In this document: piece after piece, positions 17,670 through 27,297 of the stretch
Layout of the letters: every line of letters begins with the position of its first letter
Numbering within the stretch: position 1 is the first letter of the stretch
Origin: Stenotrophobium sp050739895
GTDB taxonomy: Bacteria > Pseudomonadota > Gammaproteobacteria > Nevskiales > Nevskiaceae
Reading direction: 5' to 3'
Assembly (NCBI GenBank): GCA_050739895.1
Contig: JBOICK010000089.1
Span: 1 to 46,754, forward strand
Length of the DNA stretch: 46,754 nt
Made by a program: the position numbers and the translations under genes
Notes under the pieces: generated by a model
Told to the model about the DNA's origin: nothing
The model's input: the letters and a program-made list of their open reading frames with translations, nothing else
Database searches by the model: none

Positions 17670-18689
17670 TCAGGCCCCTCCCACGGCCGGCCCGACTTTC
17701 CACAGCACGATAGCAGCGGTCACCAGCATGTTGAGCAGCGCCAGTGGCAGGCAGACTTTCCAGCCGGCCGCCATCATCTGGTCATAGCGTGGCCGCGGCA
17801 GTGCCGCACGCAGCAGAATGAAAAAGGCCATGAAGAAGAGTGTCTTGAGGCAAAACCATACCAGCGGCGGCAGCCAAGGACCGCCCCAGCCACCAAAGAA
17901 CAGTGTCACGATCAAGGCCGATACGAGAACGATACCGACGTACTCGCCGACGAAGAACATGCCGAATTTCATGCTCGAATATTCGGTGTGATAACCGGCA
18001 GCAAGTTCGGACTCCGCCTCCGGAAGATCGAACGGAGTGCGATGCGTCACCGCGATGCCGGCCAGCGCAAATACGCAGAACCCCAGAAATTGGGGAATCA
18101 CAAACCAGCAATCCTGCTGAGCAACGACGATGTCGCGAAGATTGAATGATCCCGACAGCATCACCACGCCCATGAGCGAAATGCCCATGAAAACCTCGTA
18201 GCAAATCATCTGCGCGGACGAACGCAGACCGCCGATCAGCGCATATTTGCTGTTGGACGACCAGCCAGCCAGTACCACCGCGTAGATCGAAAGTCCGGCG
18301 ATGGCGAAAAAGAACAGCAGGCCAAGATTGAGATTGGCGACGCCGATACTGGGCGTGATTGGCACAATCGAGAATGCCAGCAGCATCATGCTCATCGCGA
18401 TCACCGGCGCGATCAGAAAGGTCGCCTTGTCGACGAACGGCGGCAGCCAGTCTTCCTTGAAGAAAATCTTGAGCATGTCGGCAATGACAATGCCGAGTCC
18501 GAACGGACCCACCCGATTGGGGCCATAGCGGTCCTGCCACAGCCCCAGCAGGCGGCGTTCGAGCCAGATCATCCAGGCGGCAGAAAGGATCAGGCACAAC
18601 AGGATCAGGAAGGTGCAGATCGCTGTCGCAATATACGGCTGCAGGAATACCGGGAAAATGCTCAGGAACAGCTGCCAGAGTGCTGTCAT
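17670..18689 (-). CDS. nuoH: NADH-quinone oxidoreductase subunit H
   Basis: A 339-residue membrane subunit with about eight helices that forms much of the quinone chamber. Signature stretches are ERRLLGLWQDRYGPNRVGPF near the N-terminus, the acidic-loop motif THRTPFDLPEAESELAAGYH and the RPRYDQMM region before the last helix. The ATG at 18689 follows the nuoG stop codon by one base; the longer frame is nuoG shadow. Length matches the family (325-340). Confidence 0.97.
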   Translation of the reverse strand: MTALWQLFLSIFPVFLQPYIATAICTFLILLCLILSAAWMIWLERRLLGLWQDRYGPNRVGPFGLGIVIADMLKIFFKEDWLPPFVDKATFLIAPVIAMSMMLLAFSIVPITPSIGVANLNLGLLFFFAIAGLSIYAVVLAGWSSNSKYALIGGLRSSAQMICYEVFMGISLMGVVMLSGSFNLRDIVVAQQDCWFVIPQFLGFCVFALAGIAVTHRTPFDLPEAESELAAGYHTEYSSMKFGMFFVGEYVGIVLVSALIVTLFFGGWGGPWLPPLVWFCLKTLFFMAFFILLRAALPRPRYDQMMAAGWKVCLPLALLNMLVTAAIVLWKVGPAVGGA

Positions 18690-18690
18690 T

Positions 18691-21396
18691 TCAGCCCCCT
18701 TTGGACAGCTGCGCGATGCTGGCGGTGCCCAGCAACGGTACGCCCGCAAATCCGGAAGGCAGTCCCACCAGACCCTGCTGCAGGGATGCGCTGGTGCGCA
18801 GCGGCATCGTCAGGGTCTGGCCTTCAACCGTGACCGTAACCTTGCCGTTCAGACTCAGGCGCTGCGCATCCGCGACACTGATGACCGCCATCGCCTGCGG
18901 CGCACGCTGCATGACCGGCTCCGCGCGGGAAGACAATTCCTCCTCGCCGAAATGATGGTGCAGCGACAATGCGCGGAAGCCCTGAGCTGGTGCCGTAAAT
19001 GCGGCAGGCACCGTCGTGAAATAGCTGAACGCCTGCGTGGCAGGAGCAAACACCTGTACGCCGGCATCGCCGCCGCGGAGATGCCCCCCGATCTCGGCCT
19101 GGAATTTGTTCCACGCCTGCGGCGAATTCCAGCCCGGTGCCCAGGCGTAAGACAGCAGCGCTGAAGGTCGCTCCGGCTTGCCGATACCGTTGTAACCCTC
19201 CATGGAAAAATTGAGCGCGGTGTCCACATCCTGCGGCTGACGCGGCTCGTGTACGCTGATGTCGGCGCGCATTGCGGTGCGACCACTGTAGCGGTGCGGC
19301 TCGCGTGCGAGCTTCATGCCGTCAATTCGGAACTTGGCATTGGGTGCGGCATCCACGATCCGCGCCAGTTGCGGCAGCGCTGCAACAGAAGCAGCGATCA
19401 CATCATCCAGAATTTGCCATCGACCGTCCTTCAGTTCGGACAACCAGCGCCAAGCCTCCTGCGTAGCAATATCCTTGTTGTAATACGCCGCTTCGAACAC
19501 CTGGTAATGACGCTGGGCGCGTCCCTCCATGCTGATGAAGGTACCATCGCTCTCGAACACGCTGGCCGCTGGCAACAACAGTTGCGCCCGCTCGGCAGTC
19601 GCGGTCATCTGGTGATCGACGACAATCGTCGCCTTGGCGTCGCGCAAGAGTGCGTCGACCTGCGCCCGCGATGCGCGCCTGTATAGATCGTTTTCCAGCA
19701 CTACCACGGTATCGGCTTCACCGCGTTCGACGCGGGCAAAGGCATCGTCCAGCGTTCCGGCATCCATCATCGAAACGCCGATGCTGTTGACCTCCGGCAC
19801 TGCCAGCGAAATTTCGACCGCGGCATCGCGGCTCCTGAGCGCAGCGGCGATGTTGGCGGCGGCCTCGATCACGGACGCCGACATGGCGCCGGTACCGGAG
19901 ACGATCAGCGGCCGCTGGGCCGCCGCCAGCGTATCCGCAATCTCGCGGGCCAGCGCCTGCGTTTGCGCCGGCAGTCCTTCGACCTGCGGTGCCTTGGCGT
20001 CCAGCAGTCCGGCGACCGCAAATCCGAGCCGCGCGATGTCCTCCGGCGCGGCATGCCAGGTTTTTCTGGCAACGTCATCCAGACGGGTCGCGTCCGGCGT
20101 GACGATGAACAATGGGTTTTTCTCTTTCTGCACCAGATCGGCCAGCGCGATCGCCTGCCACTCCGGCACGCTCTTCTTCGCCCCCAGCGCCTGGGCCTTG
20201 CCGCGCGCAGCCTGACGCAATGCCAGTGCGACGCGTGGCGCGGTGCTGGTCACATCCTCGCCCAGCACCAGCACGGCATCGGCCTGCTCAATGCTTTCGA
20301 GGCTGGCACCGCGAGCCGGCGTACTCTTCAGTACCGCGACCACCTGATCGACCAGCGCATGATCCAGGATTGACATGCCGCCATAGAAATTTTCCGCGCC
20401 AACCAGTTCACGCAATGCGAAATTTGATTCCAGTGATGCGCGCGGCGAGCCGATGCCGAGCACCTTCTTGGCGCGCCGGATCATGCTGCCGCCCTGGGCC
20501 AGAGCCTCACCCTTTTCAATGGCTATCAAGCGGCCTTCATGCTTGAGATAGGCGCGGCGCGGCCGATCTTTGCGATTGGTGAATCCATAGCCGAAGCGGC
20601 CGCGATCGCAAAGGAAGTAGCCGTTGACCTCGCCGTTGTAGCGATTCTCGATGCGGCGGATTTCGCCATACCGTTCCCCGGGTGAAACATTGCAGCCGAC
20701 CGCGCAGCCGGTACAGATGCTGGGCGCAAACTGCATGTCCCACTTGCGGTTGTAGCGCTCTGAGTGGGTCTTGTCAGTGAATACGCCGGTCGGACAGACC
20801 TCGGTGAGGTTGCCGGAAAATTCGCTCTCCAGCGTGCCGTCCTCGGCGCGGCCGAAATAGACATTGCTGGCAGTGCCGAATACGCCAAGATCGGTGCCGC
20901 CCGCGTAATCCTTGTAATAGCGCACACAGCGATAACAGGAAATACAGCGGTTCATCTCGTGGCCGATGAACGGGCCGAGATCCTGATTCTGATGTGTGCG
21001 CTTGTCGAAACGGTAACTGCGGTTGTGATGGCCGGTCATCACCGTCATGTCCTGCAGATGGCAGTGCCCGCCCTCCTCGCACACCGGACAGTCGTGCGGA
21101 TGGTTGGTCATCAGGAACTCGACCACCGACTGACGGAACTGTCTGGCCTCGTCGTCGGCGATGGAGATGTAGGTGCCGTTGGCCGCGGGCGTCATGCAAG
21201 ACATGACGATCTTGCCCTGCTTATCGTTCTCGTCCTTCAACTGCTTGATCGCGCATTGGCGACAGGCACCGACACTGCCCAGCGCCGGATGCCAGCAAAA
21301 ATATGGGATGTCGAGTCCCAGCGAGAGACAGGCGTGCAGCAGATTATCGCTGCCGTCAACCTCGTACTGCTTGCCGTCTACGTGGATGGTGGCCAT
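18691..21396 (-). CDS. nuoG: NADH-quinone oxidoreductase subunit G
   Basis: A 901-residue subunit of the peripheral arm. The N-terminal ferredoxin domain holds the 2Fe-2S cysteines 34, 45, 48 and 67. Next come the His-ligated cluster HPHDCPVCEEGGHC (His99, Cys103, 106, 112) and a 4Fe-4S motif starting at Cys151 (CISCYRC). The additional N7 motif CTGCAVGC with a later Cys marks the E. coli-type NuoG. The molybdopterin-like domain follows. The length is close to E. coli (908). It starts five bases after the nuoF stop codon. Confidence 0.97.
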   Translation of the reverse strand: MATIHVDGKQYEVDGSDNLLHACLSLGLDIPYFCWHPALGSVGACRQCAIKQLKDENDKQGKIVMSCMTPAANGTYISIADDEARQFRQSVVEFLMTNHPHDCPVCEEGGHCHLQDMTVMTGHHNRSYRFDKRTHQNQDLGPFIGHEMNRCISCYRCVRYYKDYAGGTDLGVFGTASNVYFGRAEDGTLESEFSGNLTEVCPTGVFTDKTHSERYNRKWDMQFAPSICTGCAVGCNVSPGERYGEIRRIENRYNGEVNGYFLCDRGRFGYGFTNRKDRPRRAYLKHEGRLIAIEKGEALAQGGSMIRRAKKVLGIGSPRASLESNFALRELVGAENFYGGMSILDHALVDQVVAVLKSTPARGASLESIEQADAVLVLGEDVTSTAPRVALALRQAARGKAQALGAKKSVPEWQAIALADLVQKEKNPLFIVTPDATRLDDVARKTWHAAPEDIARLGFAVAGLLDAKAPQVEGLPAQTQALAREIADTLAAAQRPLIVSGTGAMSASVIEAAANIAAALRSRDAAVEISLAVPEVNSIGVSMMDAGTLDDAFARVERGEADTVVVLENDLYRRASRAQVDALLRDAKATIVVDHQMTATAERAQLLLPAASVFESDGTFISMEGRAQRHYQVFEAAYYNKDIATQEAWRWLSELKDGRWQILDDVIAASVAALPQLARIVDAAPNAKFRIDGMKLAREPHRYSGRTAMRADISVHEPRQPQDVDTALNFSMEGYNGIGKPERPSALLSYAWAPGWNSPQAWNKFQAEIGGHLRGGDAGVQVFAPATQAFSYFTTVPAAFTAPAQGFRALSLHHHFGEEELSSRAEPVMQRAPQAMAVISVADAQRLSLNGKVTVTVEGQTLTMPLRTSASLQQGLVGLPSGFAGVPLLGTASIAQLSKGG

Positions 21397-21401
21397 GCCC
21401 T

Positions 21402-22769
21402 TCAGCTCTTGATTTCCAGAATTTTCGGTCGCGCCCGTGTCATCGCTTCAATCGGCGAAGCAGGTAGTGCACAGGCTTCACCCGGCAAGCTCGCATTGTC
21501 CCGTGTCACGCCTTTTTCAAACTCGGCACGGAAATATTTCAAGGCAGACTGCAAGGGCTCCATCGCCCCCGGAGCATGCGCGCAGAAAGTGCGTCCGGGT
21601 CCGAGCTGGCGGGTCATGCGCGCCAGCGTGTTGAGGTCATGCGACTCGCCATCCCCTCGCTCCAGCGCGCGCAGAATGCGCACGGTCCACGGCAACCCGT
21701 CGCGGCAGGGTGTGCACCAGCCACAGGATTCACGCGCAAAAAATTCCTCGAGATTGCGCACCACCGAAACCATGCTTTGCTTGTGATCCACTACCGCGAG
21801 CAGGCCCGTACCCATGCGCGAGCCGGCCTTTGAAATCGTGTCGAAATCCATTGCCAGATCAAGGTGCTCCTCGATCAGGAAATCGGTGGACGCACCGCCC
21901 GGCAACCAAGCCTTGAGCTTGAGGCCGTCCTGCATGCCGCCGGCGTGCACTTCAAGAATCTCGCGCGCGGTCGTACCCATCGGCAGTTCCCAGCAGCCGG
22001 GATTCTTGACCCGCCCGGACACGCCATAGAGCTTGGTGCCAGCGTCCTTGGATTTGCCCTGGCTCAGGCCCTTGAACCAGTCGGCACCGTTGACGATGAT
22101 GTGCGGCACATTGCACAGGGTTTCGACATTGTTGACTACTGTGGGACGGCCCCAGAGTCCCGATATTTGCGGGAACGGCGGCTTTGCTCGCGGATTGGCG
22201 CGTTTGCCCTCGAGCGAATTGATCAGCGCGGTTTCTTCACCACAGATGTAGCGGCCAGCACCGGTGTGCACATGCACGTCATAGGTCCAGCCGCTGCCGA
22301 GGATATTGCGCCCCAGGTATCCGGCCGCGCGCGCCTCGGCCAGCGCGGCATTGAGGCGTTGCGCCGCCACCACGTATTCGCCGCGCAGGAAAATGTAGCC
22401 GATACAGGCCTGGATGGCGTAGCCAACCGTGATCATGGCCTCGACCAATTGATGTGGATCGTATTCCATCAACATCCGATCCTTGAAAGTCCCCGGCTCC
22501 ATCTCATCGGCGTTGCACACCAGGTACTTGGCGCCGGCATCGGCACCCATCGGCACCAGACTCCATTTCACGCCGGCTGGAAATCCGGCGCCACCACGGC
22601 CGCGCAGGTTGGCGTCCTTGACGCGGGTCTGAACATCCTGCGGGGCCATCTCCTTGATGGCTTTGCGCACGGACACATAACCGCCCACGGCCTCGTAGCC
22701 CTTGAGATCCAGCGGCGCTTGCCCGGGCCGGATATTGCGCGTCAGCGGCCTCGCTTCGGCGGCACTCAC
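21402..22769 (-). CDS. nuoF: NADH-quinone oxidoreductase subunit F (NADH-binding)
   Basis: A 455-residue subunit that binds NADH, FMN and cluster N3. The FMN/NADH glycine motif GRGGAGFPAG is at 57-66. The 4Fe-4S ligands are Cys349, 352 and 355 (CGWCTPC) and Cys396. I chose the GTG at 22769, which overlaps the nuoE stop codon as GTGA. The frame continues upstream only through nuoE. The N-terminus VSAAEARPLTRNIRPGQ is somewhat longer than in E. coli. Confidence 0.94.
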   Translation of the reverse strand: MSAAEARPLTRNIRPGQAPLDLKGYEAVGGYVSVRKAIKEMAPQDVQTRVKDANLRGRGGAGFPAGVKWSLVPMGADAGAKYLVCNADEMEPGTFKDRMLMEYDPHQLVEAMITVGYAIQACIGYIFLRGEYVVAAQRLNAALAEARAAGYLGRNILGSGWTYDVHVHTGAGRYICGEETALINSLEGKRANPRAKPPFPQISGLWGRPTVVNNVETLCNVPHIIVNGADWFKGLSQGKSKDAGTKLYGVSGRVKNPGCWELPMGTTAREILEVHAGGMQDGLKLKAWLPGGASTDFLIEEHLDLAMDFDTISKAGSRMGTGLLAVVDHKQSMVSVVRNLEEFFARESCGWCTPCRDGLPWTVRILRALERGDGESHDLNTLARMTRQLGPGRTFCAHAPGAMEPLQSALKYFRAEFEKGVTRDNASLPGEACALPASPIEAMTRARPKILEIKS

Positions 22770-23293
22770 TTGTAACTCTCCAGCGTCTGCGCCAGATTCT
22801 GTGGCGTCACGTTCACATGCAGATCGTCGTCGATCATCAGCGTCGGGCCGCGGTCGCAAGCTCCCAGGCAACAGATCGGCAGCAGGGTATAGCGCCCGTC
22901 GGCAGTGGTTTGTCCGTGGCGCACACCCAGCTTCTGCTCCAGTGCGGTCTTCACATCTTCATAGCCGGTGAGAAAGCAGGAAATGCTGTCGCAAACCTTG
23001 ATCACATGCCGGCCCACCGGCTGGCGGAAAATCAGGTTGTAAAAGGTCGCGACGCCTTCCAGTTCGGCGGCGGTGATGCCGATCGCGGCCGCGATCTGGG
23101 CGAGTGCGGCATCCGGCACCCAGCCGCGGTGCGTCTGCACGATTTTCAGCGCGTCGATGCCCGCAGCGCGGCCATCTGGGTAATGGGTCAGTTCGTGTTC
23201 GATCTCATGCCGCTCGGCGTCCGAAAGTACGAACAGCGGCATGACCCGGGTTTTGCCGAGGTCGGCGAGCTTTATGACGTTATCTGTCGACAT
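22766..23293 (-). CDS. nuoE: NADH-quinone oxidoreductase subunit E
   Basis: A 175-residue thioredoxin-like subunit with the 2Fe-2S cluster N1a. The ligands are Cys101 and Cys106 (CDSISC), Cys142 and Cys146 (CCLGAC). The helical N-terminal part includes THRGWVPDAALAQIA. The ATG at 23293 overlaps the end of nuoCD by 14 bases. Length is close to E. coli NuoE (166). Confidence 0.95.
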   Translation of the reverse strand: MSTDNVIKLADLGKTRVMPLFVLSDAERHEIEHELTHYPDGRAAGIDALKIVQTHRGWVPDAALAQIAAAIGITAAELEGVATFYNLIFRQPVGRHVIKVCDSISCFLTGYEDVKTALEQKLGVRHGQTTADGRYTLLPICCLGACDRGPTLMIDDDLHVNVTPQNLAQTLESYK

Positions 23294-25061
23294 CGGCCAT
23301 CACGAAGTCAATGCTGGCGATATACGCGATCAGGTCGGGAATCATGCTGCCCCGGATCACGGACGGTATTTGCTGTAAATGCGGAAACGACGGTGTGCGG
23401 ATGCGTGTGCGATAGCTCATGGTGCTGCCATCACTGGTGAGGTAATAGCTGTTGATGCCCTTGGTCGCTTCGATCATCTGACTGGATTCGCCGGCGGGAA
23501 TCACCGGCCCCCACGACACGCCGAGGAAATGCGTGATCAGGGTTTCGATGTCCTGCAGGGTGCGCTCCTTGGGCGGCGGACAGGTCAGCGGATGATCCGC
23601 CTTGTATGGTCCGGACGGCATGTTTTCCAGGCACTGCTTGATGATACGCACGCTCTGGCGCATTTCTTCGACGCGCACCACGCAGCGGTCGTAAACATCG
23701 CCGCCGTGCGCGATCGGCACTTCGAAGTCGAAATTCTCGTAGCCTGAATAGGGCCGCGCCTTGCGCAGGTCGTAGGCGCAGCCGGTAGCGCGCAGGCCGG
23801 AGCCGGTGACGCCCCACTCGATCGCCTGCTCGGTGTTGTAAGCGGCGATATCGCGCGTTCGCACCTTGAGGATGCCGTTGCCCAGCGCCGCCTTCTGGTA
23901 TTCGTCGAGGCGTTTGGGCAGATATTCGACGAAGTCACGCACCAGCTTTTCCCAGCCCTGCGGCAAATCGTGCGCGACGCCGCCGATGCGGAACCACGCC
24001 GGATGCATGCGGAAACCGGTGACCGCCTCGATCACGTCGTAGGCTTTCTGGCGATCGACGAACATGTAGAACACCGGCGACATCGCGCCAACGTCCTGGC
24101 AGAAGGTGCCGTAGAACAGCAGGTGCGAGGTGATGCGGAAAAATTCCGACATCATCACGCGGATGGTCTTGACCCGGTCCGGCACCTCGATGCCGGCGAG
24201 TTTCTCCACCGCCAGCACATACGGCAGGTTGTTCATCACACCGCCGAGATAGTCGATGCGGTCGGTGTAGGGGATGAAACTGTGCCAGGACTGGCGCTCG
24301 GCCATCTTCTCGGCACCGCGGTGGTGGTAGCCGATATCCGGCACGCAATCGATTATCTCTTCGCCATCGAGTTGCAGCACGACGCGGAAAGCGCCGTGTG
24401 CGGACGGATGGTTAGGGCCAAGGTTGAGGAACATGAAGTCCTCTTCCGAGGTACCGCGCTTCATGCCCCATTCCTCAGGATTGAACAGCAGGGCCTCCTG
24501 CTCGATGTCCTGCTTGGCGGCGGTCAGTGCAAACGGATCGAACTCGGTCGCACGCGCCGGGTATTCCTTGCGCAGCGGATGTCCCTGCCAGGTGCGCGGC
24601 AGCATGATGCGCTGCAGGTTCGGATGCCCGTCAAAAGTAATGCCGAACAGGTCCCAGACCTCGCGCTCATACCAATTGGCATTGACGTAGATGCCGGTGA
24701 TGCTGGGCAGAGAAGGCATGTCGCCCTGTAAGGCCACCTTCAGGCGAACATCGCTGTTGCGCTCGATCGACAGCAGTTGATAAACCACTGTGAAATCTGC
24801 GGGCGGCAAGCCCTGCCGGTACTTGCGCAGGCGCTCATCGACTGCGGTAAGGTCGTAAAGCATCCTGTACGGATGCGGTACGGTATTCTTGAGATAGCGC
24901 AGGACCTCGCCCAACCGACCGGCCTGCACCCAGAGAGTCGGCAGACGATCCACGGTGGGCTGAAACACAAAGGCGCTTTCACCGAAACGCGCATAAAGCT
25001 CGCGCACGACCTCATGCTGGCCGCCCTTGTCAGTCTGTGGAGGAAGGCCGTCTGCGGTCAT
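23280..25061 (-). CDS. nuoC: NADH-quinone oxidoreductase fused subunit C/D
   Basis: A 593-residue natural fusion, as in E. coli (nuoCD). The NuoC domain covers about 1-180 and includes ANWYEREVWDLFGITFDGHP and the RKEYP end. The NuoD domain, the hydrogenase-like quinone-site subunit, follows a short linker and contains LNLGPNHPSAHGAFRVVL, GYHHRGAEKMAE and the C-terminal DVDR. The ATG at 25061 overlaps the nuoB stop codon as ATGA. The longer frame upstream is nuoB shadow. Confidence 0.96.
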   Translation of the reverse strand: MTADGLPPQTDKGGQHEVVRELYARFGESAFVFQPTVDRLPTLWVQAGRLGEVLRYLKNTVPHPYRMLYDLTAVDERLRKYRQGLPPADFTVVYQLLSIERNSDVRLKVALQGDMPSLPSITGIYVNANWYEREVWDLFGITFDGHPNLQRIMLPRTWQGHPLRKEYPARATEFDPFALTAAKQDIEQEALLFNPEEWGMKRGTSEEDFMFLNLGPNHPSAHGAFRVVLQLDGEEIIDCVPDIGYHHRGAEKMAERQSWHSFIPYTDRIDYLGGVMNNLPYVLAVEKLAGIEVPDRVKTIRVMMSEFFRITSHLLFYGTFCQDVGAMSPVFYMFVDRQKAYDVIEAVTGFRMHPAWFRIGGVAHDLPQGWEKLVRDFVEYLPKRLDEYQKAALGNGILKVRTRDIAAYNTEQAIEWGVTGSGLRATGCAYDLRKARPYSGYENFDFEVPIAHGGDVYDRCVVRVEEMRQSVRIIKQCLENMPSGPYKADHPLTCPPPKERTLQDIETLITHFLGVSWGPVIPAGESSQMIEATKGINSYYLTSDGSTMSYRTRIRTPSFPHLQQIPSVIRGSMIPDLIAYIASIDFVMADVDR

Positions 25062-25726
25062 ACCTGATCCGGCGAGCGCAGTGTAGTCGCAGCCATACGC
25101 TCGGCACGATGAACCACGCGTTGCGCCGGCTGATTGGCCTTGTAGACGCCCTGGTCGCCGACCACCCATGACAGCGGGCGACGCTCCTTGCCGATGGCAT
25201 CCTGCAACAGGTTCAGGCCCTGCAGGAACGCTTCCGGACGCGGTGGACATCCCGGCACATAAACGTCCACCGGCAAGAATTTATCCACGCCCTGCACCAC
25301 CGAATAAATATCATACATGCCGCCGGAATTGGCGCAGGAGCCCATGGAGATCACCCACTTCGGCTCCAGCATCTGCTCGTACAGGCGCTGCACCACCGGC
25401 GCCATCTTGATGAAGCACGTACCAGCGATGACCATCAGGTCGGCCTGGCGCGGTGACGCGCGAATCACCTCAGCACCAAAACGCGCGATGTCGTGGGTCG
25501 GCGTAAAGGCTGTGGCCATTTCGACGTAGCAGCAGGACAGGCCAAAGTTGTACGGCCAGATCGAATTCTTGCGGCCCCAGTTGACCGCGTCATGCATCAG
25601 GTTTTCGAGCTTGCCCAGATAGATGTTGCGATGAACCTGCTCTTCCATCGGATCGCGCACGGTCTGGCGCTGCTGCTGCGGATAGCGCTTGGCATCCGGG
25701 TCGATGCGGGTCAGTGTGTATTCCAT
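25058..25726 (-). CDS. nuoB: NADH-quinone oxidoreductase subunit B
   Basis: A 222-residue subunit carrying cluster N2, the last electron donor to quinone. The four ligands are Cys65 and Cys66 (the adjacent pair in GLSCCYVEM), Cys131 (GSCANSGG) and Cys160 (PGCPPRPEA). The start at MEYTLTRIDPD (25726) lies five bases after the nuoA stop codon. Length matches E. coli (220). Confidence 0.97.
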   Translation of the reverse strand: MEYTLTRIDPDAKRYPQQQRQTVRDPMEEQVHRNIYLGKLENLMHDAVNWGRKNSIWPYNFGLSCCYVEMATAFTPTHDIARFGAEVIRASPRQADLMVIAGTCFIKMAPVVQRLYEQMLEPKWVISMGSCANSGGMYDIYSVVQGVDKFLPVDVYVPGCPPRPEAFLQGLNLLQDAIGKERRPLSWVVGDQGVYKANQPAQRVVHRAERMAATTLRSPDQV

Positions 25727-25731
25727 GGGTC

Positions 25732-26139
25732 TTACTGGATTCCCTTGAGTTTTTGTCTGAGCCGCCTGCGTGCAGCTGGCGCCCATTCCAGACCGCCGAT
25801 ACGCCAGAGATAGCCAAGGCTGGCGACCAGAACAAAAATGAACACCGTAGCCTCGATAAATCCGGTCCATCCATCCTGACGCAGGGAGATGGCCCAGGCG
25901 TAAAGAAACACCGCTTCGACATCGAAGATGACGAAGAACATCGCCACCAGATAGAACTTGGCTGAAAACCGCAGCCGCGCAGTACCGACACCGACCACGC
26001 CGGACTCAAAGGCTTCATTCTTGGCCCGGCCCCAGTCGCGCCCGCCCAGCAGCCATGAGGCGCCAAGCATGACCATGCAGATGCCAAATACGCAGACGAC
26101 GTAGAAGGCAAGGCTAAAAAGGTTCAGCGCGTCCCCCAC
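25732..26139 (-). CDS. nuoA: NADH-quinone oxidoreductase subunit A
   Basis: A 135-residue, three-helix membrane subunit and the first gene of the nuo operon. ESGVVGVGTARLRFSAKFYL is the conserved loop that lines the quinone channel, and VIFDVEAVFLYAWA is the conserved acidic helix. The start is GTG at 26139 with AGGAG nine bases upstream. Only 93 bases separate it from the upstream M14 gene, so the nuo promoter must lie there or transcription reads through. A TAGACT box at about 26173-26178 is a possible -10, but the -35 is poor. Confidence 0.95.
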   Translation of the reverse strand: MGDALNLFSLAFYVVCVFGICMVMLGASWLLGGRDWGRAKNEAFESGVVGVGTARLRFSAKFYLVAMFFVIFDVEAVFLYAWAISLRQDGWTGFIEATVFIFVLVASLGYLWRIGGLEWAPAARRRLRQKLKGIQ

Positions 26140-26232
26140 GGGGCCGTCTCCTTTTGATTGATGTCACTAGTCTAACGAATCGGATCGTCACTCGGCTATC
26201 GGTTTTCGCTTTGAGGCCGCCACAAAGTCGGC

Positions 26233-27297
26233 TCAGACGATAGGCGGCTCTTCTACATTCCAGGTCCGGCTGGCGGATAGTAACTGGTGCGCTGCGTGCG
26301 CTGCCGCGGCCGGTGCCTCGAAACGGCCAATATGGAACAGGGCATCACCCTCGTGCACCAGCGGCAGGTCGAGGCGGCCGATGATCAGGCCATCAGCACC
26401 TGACAGGACCGGCGTTTCGATCTCGCCGAAAGGATCGCCGACGACGCCCAGCGCCTGCCCGCTGCGCACCTGCACACCCAGCCCGACCCGCACCCTGAGG
26501 ATGCCGCTGGCCGGCGACCGCACCCAACTGCTGGAACGCGCCACCACGGGTTCTGCCATCGCTGGTATTCGCACAGCCTGCGGCGACACCATACCCAGTT
26601 CGGACAGTACGTTGAGCACGCCCTGCACGCCGATGCGGATGCAGTCTTCGTCGAAACGCAGCGCTTCGCTGGATTCATACAGCAGGACCGGGATGTTCTT
26701 GCGCGTGGTGTATTCGCGCAGGGTACCCGCGGTCGGCGGCGAATTGATCAGCAACGGCACACCGAATGCGCGCGCCAGGCGCAGGGTCTGCGCATTACCG
26801 AGGTCGGCGCGCACCTGCGGCAGGTTCGGCCGGTGGATCGCGCCGGTATGCAGGTCGATGCCGTAATCGCTCTTGCCGACTACTTCGCGGATAAACAGAT
26901 GCGCCAGCCGCGCCGCCAGCGAGCCGGTCTCGCTGCCTGGGAAACTGCGGTTGAGATCGCGCCGGTCCGGCAGGTAGCGCGACTGGCTGAGGAACGCCAG
27001 CATGTTGACGATCGGCACCGCCAGCACCGTGCCGCGCAGCGCCTGCGCATCGCGCAGTTCGTGCCGGCGCAGCAGGCGGCGGATGATTTCCACGCCGATG
27101 ATCTCGTCGCCGTGCAGTGCCGCGCTGACGAAAATAACCGGCCCCGGAAGTCGCCCGCGCACCACGCGCACCGGCAGGGTGACCGGCGACTGGGTGTAGA
27201 GGTTGGCCACCGGCACATGGATGGTGCGAATCTCGCCGGGCGCAACTGCCTGCCCACCCAGTTCAAACGGCCCCTGTTCCGTCTCAGCGCCGGCCAT
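26233..27297 (-). CDS. Succinylglutamate desuccinylase/aspartoacylase family protein (M14)
   Basis: A 354-residue zinc carboxypeptidase-fold protein. The zinc ligands are His62 and Glu65 (HGDE) and His150 (DLHTG), and DLNRSFPG (114-121) carries substrate-binding residues. The C-terminal beta-barrel domain (about 255-330) is usual in the AstE/aspartoacylase branch. Its ATG overlaps the rimK stop codon by one base (TGATG). The partnership with a glutamate ligase suggests that it removes or trims glutamate residues or an amide added by RimK; that is inference. A short hairpin without a T-run (26209-26227) follows. Confidence 0.88.
   Translation of the reverse strand: MAGAETEQGPFELGGQAVAPGEIRTIHVPVANLYTQSPVTLPVRVVRGRLPGPVIFVSAALHGDEIIGVEIIRRLLRRHELRDAQALRGTVLAVPIVNMLAFLSQSRYLPDRRDLNRSFPGSETGSLAARLAHLFIREVVGKSDYGIDLHTGAIHRPNLPQVRADLGNAQTLRLARAFGVPLLINSPPTAGTLREYTTRKNIPVLLYESSEALRFDEDCIRIGVQGVLNVLSELGMVSPQAVRIPAMAEPVVARSSSWVRSPASGILRVRVGLGVQVRSGQALGVVGDPFGEIETPVLSGADGLIIGRLDLPLVHEGDALFHIGRFEAPAAAAHAAHQLLSASRTWNVEEPPIV

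Noticed and set aside
26209..26227. CTTTG/CAAAG hairpin as a terminator after the M14 gene
   Set aside because: No T-run follows on either strand, so at most it is a weak stem in the nuo leader.
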